Source of the DNA: Mikania micrantha | Taxonomy: Eukaryota > Streptophyta > Magnoliopsida > Asterales > Asteraceae | Assembly (NCBI GenBank): GCA_009363875.1 | Contig: CM018694.1 | Span: 4,836,001-4,900,000 of the forward strand | DNA: 64,000 bases | Direction: 5' to 3' | Shown: positions 55,561 to 64,000 of the stretch, one piece after another | Layout: each line of letters begins with the position of its first letter | Position numbering within the stretch: position 1 is the first letter of the stretch | The notes under the pieces: generated by a model | Databases searched by the model: none | Told to the model about the DNA's origin: nothing | What the model saw: the letters and a program-made list of their open reading frames with translations, nothing else | Made by a program: the position numbers and the translations under genes

Positions 55561-57369
55561 CCTTTACTATTGGCACATCTTGTATCGTTTTCTTGTTTTT
55601 CTCCTTCTCCACCACGTGAGCCAAGAAAGCTATGCATTTCTTTTGTAGACACTTAAGCGCTTTTATGTAGGATATGATTTTGACACTACGCTTTGCTTGA
55701 TCCCCACGAACTTCCAATATATGATCAGTCGTCAATGGAATCCGAAGTAGCTTTTCGAAACAGATGACTTCCACTCCATTGAGAGATAGCCAATCCATCC
55801 CAACAATGATGTCGAAACTGCCCAACTCCATCGGTAACAAGTCGATGGTAGATGTGTGATCAGTGAGTGTTAGTGGGCAGTTCCTAAGTATAGTGCTAAC
55901 TGTAATTTGTTTCCCATTCGCTACCTCGATAATGTATGGGGAGTCTAAAGTTTCCTCTGTAAGACTAAGTTGGCGTGCAAAATCAGATGAAATAAAACTC
56001 TGGTCTGCACCAGTGTCAAACAGAATAGATGCATAAGAGTCATGTAAAAAAATGTACCAGTGACCACATTAGGGTCTTGGCGTGCTGCATTGGCTCCGAT
56101 AACAAAAGGCCGTCCACGAGGTGCTTGTGCTCCTGGTTGCACTCTCTTCGAGCAATCTCTGGAGAAGTGACCCACTTCTCCACAGTCATAGCATCCTCTG
56201 TTGTTGTTAGTGTTGTTGCCTAGGGGTGGTGGTGGAGGTAATGCTCTAGAAGCATTGCTGGTAACTTGTGTTGCAGGAGTGCGGCACTGCGTAACCCAGT
56301 GGCCAAATCGACCACAATTCGTGCACTTCCTACACTGCACTGTAGCATGATGATGATACTTGCAGTGAGCACACTGAGGATGCACTCCGACATAATTCTT
56401 GGGTGCAGCATTAGCAGGTACTGCAGGAGCTTGTCTCAGAGGAGTGATGGCCGCATAGTTCTTGACGACCTTTTGCTTCTTCTTTTGATGGTGCTCAGGT
56501 TTCTTTGTTGTTTCCTCTTTTGCTTTCCCCGTGTCGTTCTTCAAAACTCCTGACTTTACCATCACATCAGTGAGTTTAGCTGAGAGGGAGATGGCTGACT
56601 TTAGAGTAGTAGGGTTGGCAGCCAGTACAATGCTTTGAATGCATGAGGGTAGTCCTACTACATATCTATCTATCAGCTTTTCCAGTGTTGGCACCATTTC
56701 TGGCACCAAAGCTACCAGTTCATGATAGCGTGTGGTGAAAGTCATGTGATCAGCACCCTTCATCACATGGTTGGAGAGCTCAACTTCCAGCTTTTGTAGT
56801 TCATGCTTCGGACAGAATTCGTTCCTTAGAAGGAGTTTGAAATCTGCCCAAGGCATTGCCAGTGCTTCATCTCTGCCTCTTGCCCTGATCTGGGAGTTCC
56901 ACCATGTTAAAGCTCGCTTGCTAAAAGACCCAGCTGCATAACGAACTTTATGGTGTTCCGGAAAACTGCTTATGTCCAGGGTGGTCTCCATCTTTTCCAG
57001 CCATTGGATCAGTCCAACTGCTCCTTCAACACCAGTAAAACTTGGTGGTTTGCATCCTACAAATGACTTGTAGGAGCAGTCAGAAGTAGTGCTAGTGTTT
57101 CCACTAGCTTCTCCAGTAGTGTGACCAGAATTGTTGCGGTGGCCTTGGATCATGTTTATCATTTCTGGGATGACATCCTTCAGTTGGTTCGTCAGTTGGC
57201 TGCTCAGAAGTGTTGCCAAAGCAACGGTAGCAGGATCGAGAACTGGAGGTGCATTCGGATTCGGAGGAGGGTCTAGTGGAGGAGGAGGTGGCAGTGGTGA
57301 ATCCGGTGGTGTAGGTGTCGATGAGTGAGGTGCAGAGTCGTGTGGAGTCGGTTGTCTTCTGGGCGGCAT
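55538..57369 (-). pseudogene. gag-protease of the decayed chromovirus
   Basis: Start chosen at MPPRRQPTP (57369). A Pro-rich N-terminus precedes the gag core (GAVGLIQWLEKMETTLDI, ALTWWNSQI), a Lys-rich linker, a CX2CX3HX4C-like CAHCKYHHHATVQC and two CCHC knuckles (CTNCGRFGHWVTQC, CYDCGEVGHFSRDC). The protease has lost its frame at a run of A near 56045: FDTGA is encoded in another frame from what precedes it, and GMDWLS follows later. A one-base indel explains this. Confidence 0.85.
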
Positions 57370-57495
57370 TCTGATCATAACCAAAAGATATTGGTTAGTG
57401 CAGTGATCGAATGCAGAAGACACAATGCAAACCTAAATCTTATGTCTAGGCCAAACCGTTCTAAGTAAATGACCTATTATTCTCTATAACCTTGA

Positions 57496-57507
57496 GCTCT
57501 GATACCA
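57496..57507 (-). other. tRNA-iMet primer binding site
   Basis: TGGTATCAGAGC in minus sense, three bases inside the end of the 5' LTR (GGGTGTGACA). Confidence 0.9.
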
Positions 57508-57510
57508 ATC

Positions 57511-57995
57511 TGTCACACCCCGAGCAGGCGGGACGGATCGTCTTTCCCGCCGGGCGGAAGATTCTCGGGGCGCGATATCGTGAGTGATAATCGTGATGAT
57601 CAGATTGTTTACATAGTATCAACATTGAGAATAACTAAAGCACAATAAAGCATCAAACTAGGATTACAAAGTTAAATTACAATATCAATGTTTGATAATT
57701 TAACTGAGTAAAACTATCAAAGAATTAAATGTTTCTATCTTGTTTCTGTACAAGATATCAAAAGTGACTCGCGTCAATAACAAAATATGTGCTTTCCAAA
57801 AGTCTACTAGGTCCTCTATCTGGGCATCCTAGCATGAAATCCTGAGCCTTAGCTTAAACCTGTGAATAGCTTTAGCAAACTTCTTTCGGTAAAACCTTAA
57901 CCTCATTAACATCACATGTAATATCCAAATCAGTATGCTTATATATAGGGCATACGAAAGGGTCAAGCCTACAACCCGCCCAGACGCCATCCCAC
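57511..57995 (-). repeat. Truncated 5' LTR, family A type
   Basis: Begins TGTCACACCCCGAGC and shares GTGATAATCGTGATGATCAG and TATATATAGGGCATA with the family A solo LTRs. Homology breaks after CCATCCCAC at about 57995, where integrase sequence of another element begins. Confidence 0.82.
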
Positions 57996-58083
57996 GAACA
58001 AAGCCTTTCCAAGGGGATACCTTGAGAAGAACTAGATCACCAATTTGGAATTCTAAGGGTTTTCGACGATTGTCGGCATAACT
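57996..58083 (-). pseudogene. Integrase C-terminal fragment (left piece of split pol)
   Basis: Minus-strand translation SYADNRRKPLEFQIGDLVLL...SPWKGFVR. It continues the integrase frame that resumes at 62252 on the other side of the inserted solo LTR. Confidence 0.82.
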
Positions 58084-61000
58084 TGTAACAACAGTGTCGG
58101 AAACATAATAGGAACATCGATCTACACAGTAACATGCACAGTAAATCAGCTACAAATTCATGTGTTATCTATATACTGTTATCATTTGATGCTTGACACG
58201 AAACTAGTATGCATTCATATCAGAAACGTAACTCAGAACTATGGTTCAACAGTCAGATATTTATCTGACGACACAGAACCATCATGTGATTGTTAGTTAG
58301 GATATTATTATGTATAAACGTATGCAAGGTTTAACAGAACTAAACAACAACGGATGTCGTTACGTGAATGCTAAAATGACAGATTATTCGTATAGGTGAC
58401 GATCTGTATGAATATATCTGAAAGTTTAACGTTCTGAATGATGTTCAATAATTAGAAAATCATATTGAAAAGTGTAGTTTTCGTCGTATTCGTACGAGTG
58501 ATGATTCGAACAAATACGCGCGACGACTATACGATTCGATTTAAACTGTAAATTTAATATTTTCTGAAGTTTGAAATAAACGGAAGATATTTAGTTAATT
58601 TACTAGGAATTACCACCTAAAATAAATTTGCAAATTCTACTTTTAAAACCGCGAAGTCTCGTTACGAAAACGAAAGGAAACCGACATTTTTACGCGAAAC
58701 CGAGTGAGACCGAACACACCCGGGTATTTTCAAAGCATTAAATGGCAATTAATGCCATTTCCACCCTCACCTACCAGCCATCACCACCCCAAATCGTTAC
58801 CCTCTCTCTACTTTCTCTCTCTAAGAGCCACAAACCCTAGATCTCTCGTTTCTTCACCAAATCGAGCCCTCTTGGTGTCAAAACGACCACAACAACTGTA
58901 GATCAAGAAAGTACAAACGATCTGGGCTTTGAACCAACCAAATCGAGGTAAAAATGAGTTTTATAGCTTAGTTTTAGGGTTTTCAGAGCCTTTTGTTTGA
59001 ATCCCTCTTGAAATCAGCTAAAACCCCTCAAAACCTTAGGGAAACTACACAAAACCACCTTAGGATGAGATAGGAACATGTGGTACAACATGGGTTAGTC
59101 ATTTGATTCGAAAATTTGGGGCTACACTTGCTAGGTGTTCGAGCAGCCGAATGAGACGCCTTCGGCCTGGCCGAATGGCCACGGGCCGCATGAGCAACCC
59201 AAAGGCCGAAAGAACCCTGGTTCGCATGGTGGTATACTTCGGCCCAAGCCTCATTCGCACGAGCTCCTCACTCAGTCCAGTCCTTCATTCATTCTGCCAA
59301 AGACTCCTTCACACAACTAGAGCCATTCAGACCAGCCCCTTATTCGGCCAAGGTCCCTTTTGTGTGAGCCATACCATTCGGCCAACCTTCCACTTGCATT
59401 CCTGATCTCATATGGCCAATCCTTCGTTCGCACAAGCTGATCCTCTAATCGGTTGATAACATGGATTTGAGTATATGATCTTGTGCATGGGTGTGGACTA
59501 TGTGATTTCATGCATGGGCCTTGTACGTGGTATGCATGCATGGGGAGGTGAAACCTATTAGGGTTTAATATTAGGGTTTTCTAAGGTGGTGAACAATTTT
59601 GTAATCATGTATGTTAAGGTTTAATACAAAGTTTTCCTAAGTAACAATGATGTGTGAATATGGAGTTTATCGAATGAGACCATAAGTAAGAGTGTAGAAA
59701 ATAAACTACAACTAGGGATTGTCAACTAAGGGTCAACTCAAAACCCTAATAATCCTATATGTTAAACTTGGTTTTTAAACAATTGAATGGGATTTCATGT
59801 TAATCACGGGCTAAAGCTTCAACACCAAAGTTTCTAACTACTTCAACACCAAGAAATTAACTAAGTGTGGGAGTTGGTTTCATTATTAACGCCCAATACT
59901 TAGTAGATGCTATGCAATATATAACTAGGCTAGATAGTTCAGTCGAACTTTCTAGGCTAAGTTATACACATGAGCTGTCAAAGAACCATGGGAAACAAGA
60001 ATCTAGCAACGGGCTTAGGGTTAATCAAATGAGATTAACCCAAGTCTAACATGTTAACTTTTGAATACTCAAAATAAATTTTGATTTTAATAATAGGGAA
60101 ATTGATTTATAAACTTCTTTAAAATAAATTAAATAATTTCAAACTTAAAGAATTACTAAAATGAGTTTTAATAATGATGTTATACTTAAAAAGAATTATG
60201 GATGTAAACCTTACATAACTAAGGTTTAATAATGATTATTCACGGGATAAAGATTTATGAACGGGTAATACCTTTAGAATATCTAGAGAGACATAAAAAC
60301 ACACTAGTAACATAGGACACATAGTTGCACACCGAGACCAAAACCCTAGATACGTCTATTATAGATACTTATAGTATTCGAACTTTCTTAAAACAACTTA
60401 GGTACTGAAGATACTTAATCCACAAGTAATGAGCGCGCATTTTGTTGTGATTCAATTCTTAGCAACACAGGTGAGTTCATTGCCCATTTTCTAAACATTT
60501 TTGTTTTCAAACGCGGGGCTGAGAAGCATGCGTAAACCTTTTTCTTTAAAATATGTTTTATGTAAATGCTTTTACTTCTTGTATGTTTTATATACATAAA
60601 TGTATCCTAGACTCCTGTCTAGGTAAACTATAACAGATGTACTTAATGAATTAATTAATTACTCTTTATGAGTAAGACAATAATTCTGAATCCAACAATT
60701 ATTCTGTCAAAGTTCTAATTCAAAGAATCTAAAGTTGTGTGATCAAGAAAACTAAAACTAAAGATCAAATCCAAAGAATCTAAATACAGTGTGTGCGTGC
60801 AAGAAAAATAAGGATCAAATTCAAAGAATCTAAACTCAGTGTTGTAGCCATGGAATTCTAAGGATCAGAATCTAGGAAATCATATCCGTGTGTGAATCAA
60901 AGAACTAATGGAATCAATAACGAACAATTCAAGATGGATGTCAGTTGTATGCAGATCGAGACCACGTGTTAACACACGGAAAGTCCCAGCATAAATAGTA

Positions 61001-62251
61001 GACTTTTACAGTCAAGCTCTATGGGCATAAATCAAACGATCAAACGAATTCAAGAGAACAAAGACGATCAAAATCAAAGGATATCCTAAAGTCCCGACAT
61101 GTACAGTAGACCTGAAGGTCAAGCTGATATGGGCACATCATGAAAGTCCCGACACATACGGGTAGACTCATTTGGGTCAAGCTTGATATGGGCCACGTGT
61201 GAGACGATACAACTTGGACACCACTATCAACTAAGACTAATTGATTGAGTCAAATAAGGCCCAATCATCATGTCTTAGTTGTATTTAAATGATTAATTAT
61301 TCACTTAATTAAGCATTTAATATCATTTTTCTACAAATGCTATGGTTGATCATGAATACGTGATGAACTCAAGAAATCAGGATGTATTTCAATTTGTGGA
61401 ACTCAAAATCTAATATGATGATGGTATGAAATGAAACGCTTAATTATCATTAGCAACAATATGTTAAGCAGTCCGGTATGTGGTGGGACAGTGGCTGGGC
61501 GGGTGGTAAGTTCGACCCACATATGCCCTATATATAAGAATACTTGATTGGATAACATAGGTGGTTGTTGATGAGGTTAAGGTTGTCATTTTGGGGGATC
61601 AAGGTAAACAGATTTCAGGGTAATCAAATGTTGTGAATCAAAGGTATGGGATGAAATGCTTAATTATCACCAGGAACAATATATCATGTGGTTTGGTATG
61701 TGGTAGGATGGTGGCTGGGCGGGCGGTAAGTTCGACCCTACATATGCGCTATATATAAGCATATTGAACATGATGGTATAGGTGGTTAATGGTGAGGTTA
61801 ATGTTGTCATTCGAACGGTTTATTCAAATTCATTTTAACTAAAACTACATGAACTCACCAACCATGTGTTGACTTGATCTTTTTGCATGACTTCTCAGGT
61901 GACGAACATATCTAAGTAAGAAGTTATTGCTTTTGGACTAGGATGTCAGATAGAGGACCTAGTATTTTGGACCTGCAAATTTTTAACATCATTTTACAGA
62001 TTATTTTGTATATCTTGTGCGGATACAGGATAGAAGACCTATGATGTTGATAGTAGATTTACATTGTTAAATTATGAACAAAACTGATGTAATTTAACTT
62101 TGTAATTCTATTTTCATTTAGCAGTTTCTCATTATATATCATGTGCATTGTAAACAATCTGATCATCACGATTATCATTCCCGATATCGCGCCCCGAGAC
62201 CTTTCCGCCCAACGGGACACACGATCCGGCCCGCCGGCTCGGGGTGTGACA
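58084..62251 (+). mobile_element. Solo LTR, family A, inserted in gypsy integrase
   Basis: 4,168 bp beginning TGTAACAACAGTGTCGG and ending GGCTCGGGGTGTGACA, flanked by TAACT at 58079-58083 and 62252-62256. Opposite orientation to 8409-12264 and 30467-34741. The pol codons for ...RQKSY|ADNRRKP... are split by it. GGCCGAATG-like words cluster at 59140-59420, as in 10900-11250. No internal genes. Confidence 0.93.
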
Positions 62252-63301
62252 TAACTCTTTTGCGTGCTTCTCGCTAAACGAAGATTATCACGAATTTGAA
62301 TGATCTTATCAGATGTTTCTTAAATTAATTCAGGACCAGTGATTTGTGTTTCACCAATCTCGTCCAACAAATAGGGGATCGGCATTTACGGCCATACAAA
62401 GCTTCAAAAGGTGTCATGTTAATACTCGTATGATAGTTGTTATTGTACGAGAATTTGATCAATGGAAAGTAAGAGTCCCAATTGCCACCAAAATCAATGA
62501 CACAGGCTCTAAGCATATCCTCCAAAGTTTGGATGGTCCGTTCGGTTTGACCACCCGTTTAAGGATGACAAGCAGTACTGAGATTCTATTTAGTGCCCAA
62601 TGCCGATTGTAGAGATTGCCAGAACCGAGAGGTAAAACGGCTATCACGATCAGAGATTATGTTTAAAGGAACTCCGTGGCGGCTAACCAGAAGATCAATG
62701 TAGATTCGAGCTAAGTTTTTTGGTTCGATAATCCTCACGAATTGGAACAAAATGAGCTGACTTAGTTAAACGATCAACAATTACCCAAATATTGTCATAC
62801 CCACTAGATGTCCGAGGAAGTTTAGTTATAAAGTCCATGGATATACCTTCCCAATTCCACACGAGAATTTAGGGTTTTTCTAGTAATCCAGAAGGACGTT
62901 GGTGTTCAGCTTTAAATTTCAAGCAAGTAAGACATTTTGAGACATAAAGAGCAATATCCTTTTTCATACCAGGCCACCAATACTGGTTTCGGATATCTTT
63001 GTACATTTTGTCTGCATCTGGATGAACAGAATAACGAGTCTTGTGAGCCTTGTTGAAAAGAAAAGTGTGAAGATTTTCTTGTTGATGAACCCAAATATGA
63101 TCAAGATAGTAAAGTAATCCATTGGGTTTAGTTTCAAGTTGATGCACCGCACCACATGCCATTTCCTCAGACATATTACCCTTAGTAATTAAGATATGTT
63201 GATTTTCCAATATACGAGTTTCAATGTCACTTTGAATTTTGATACTATGGATTCTGACGGGTTCTTTATGACTTAAGGCGTCGGCTACAACATTCGCTTT
63301 T
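62252..63301 (-). pseudogene. RNase H tip and integrase of an older gypsy element
   Basis: Minus-strand pieces: KANVVADALSHKE (63300), HKTRYSVHPDADKMYKDI with YWWPGMKKDIALYVSKCLTC (integrase HHCC), then a damaged DDE core (DGQ region near 62560, MEDMLRACVIDFGGNWDS, FEALYGRKCRSPICW) and RLARSRQKSY at the split. Several stops and shifts. Upstream pol is missing because another element edge lies at 63302. Confidence 0.82.
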
Positions 63302-64000
63302 TGTAGGACCTCTGAAACGACACGGTTCCTTGTGGATTCTGCTCGACAGGCCCTCGAATAGTGCAGAATCCTATTCGGGGTTTTTCCAATCGAAATTAGA
63401 AGCCCTGTGGTAATCCGATGATTGGGAATCAACGTTTTGATAGAAATCGAAAACCATGGGTTTGGCGCCTTTTAGTTTTAATGTTTGTAAAAACAAGTCA
63501 TTGTATATATCAAGTCAACTTTTTGTTAAATAAATTAGAACTTGTAAATAAATAATACAAATTGTAAATTCTCAAAGTTAAAAACACAAAAAAATTAAAT
63601 ATGGAAAAAATTTCAAAAAGATTTTTCTTTTAATTGAGTCAGTTGTAAATAGTTAAATCAAGTTAGTCCTTGAGTCTTTTTATTTTACAATTAATCTTGC
63701 TTGGTTGTTTAAGATCTTGATTGCAGTCTGGTCCTAACCACTCGTACTCAATTTCCATTCGGGTGGCGACTACTTAGACTATTCCATATGCAAACAACCG
63801 GCAGTGTTGATTGACTTCTTCTTGGATAAGACTCACGCATGCTGATTCTGCGTTATCAACTAAGTCTTTTCCACCTTTTATCTTATGTTTCTCTTTCTGT
63901 AAATATTCTTTTATTATTATTTTGCGTATTCTGATCGTGTCTAGAGTTTTAGGTTGTATATAGCTAGAGTCTACAAAATGTCCTTAGTTTTAGCTTGCAC
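63302..64000. other. Edge of an unidentified element
   Basis: Gypsy homology ends abruptly at 63301 and the next bases begin TGTAGGACCTC, so this may be an LTR start. At about 63763 there is GGGTGGCGACTAC, faintly like the primer-site region of Tat/Ogre elements. No coding motif; the element would continue beyond the window. Confidence 0.35.

Larger units (their letters stand above)
52079..57995 (-). mobile_element. Decayed Ty3/gypsy chromovirus with unmatched LTRs
   Basis: Minus-strand order: truncated 5' LTR (57511-57995), tRNA-iMet primer site, gag-protease, RT, RNase H, integrase, 3' LTR (52079-52693). The 3' LTR is only 615 bp and the visible 5' LTR does not match it beyond the terminal GGGTGTGA. 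The two may come from different elements or have suffered large deletions. No target duplication is identified. Confidence 0.82.

Noticed and set aside
63440..63460. TTTGGCGCC as an Athila/Tat tRNA-Asp primer site
   Set aside because: Only a short match with no adjacent LTR end in a usable position.

Overview
This window is repeat-rich, AT-rich nuclear DNA of a flowering plant. The plant origin follows from one recognisable multi-exon plant F-box gene, Ty3/gypsy chromoviruses primed by tRNA-iMet, plant-type MITEs and an integrated caulimovirid. The gypsy proteins look like those abundant in Asteraceae, but that is recollection and not a test. Apart from the F-box gene almost everything is transposable-element or viral sequence.

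Layout. 1-1.1 kb: no gene seen. 1126-3839: a young internally deleted Ty3/gypsy element (330-bp LTRs, TSD GTGAG). 3946-6717 (minus): a five-exon F-box gene with a Tourist-like MITE in intron 4 and an apparently lost 3' splice site on intron 1. 8409-12264: solo LTR (TSD TTAGG). 12871-36773: a nested block. The outermost layer is a solo LTR (TSD CTATG). Inside it are (a) an 11.6-kb full-length Tekay-type chromovirus (13417-25015, TSD GTGTA) with an extra 245-aa ORF before gag; (b) about 3.3 kb of endogenous caulimovirid (26077-29400) carrying a small coiled-coil ORF, an open 910-codon movement/coat protein ORF and only the first codons of the protease/RT ORF; (c) an ~800-bp TIR element (30421-35496) itself split by a 4.3-kb solo LTR (30467-34741, TSD CCTCT) with two tandem-repeat arrays.

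36.8-40.3 kb: AT-rich spacer with a GAATTCGA-rich foldback repeat, an (AC)n(AT)n microsatellite and a small hairpin-bearing repeat. 40285-46773: another solo LTR of the Tekay family of 13417-25015, carrying a hAT-like element (41059-42287), a 225-bp MITE and a 2.1-kb solo LTR of another family (43587-45715, TSD CAAAC). 46.8-51.4 kb: spacer, then a decayed coiled-coil ORF and a terminal LTR that look Copia-like. 51422-52078: 3' tail of a plus-strand gypsy element. 52079-57995: a decayed minus-strand chromovirus whose two LTRs do not match. 57996-63301: the integrase part of a further gypsy element, split by a 4.2-kb solo LTR (58084-62251, TSD TAACT). 63302-64000: probably the edge of another element.

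The order of events can be read from nesting and target-site duplications. Solo LTRs outnumber full-length elements, so LTR-LTR recombination has been frequent. Coordinates, TSDs, splice sites and frames were read by eye; family names rest on recognised motifs, not on searches.
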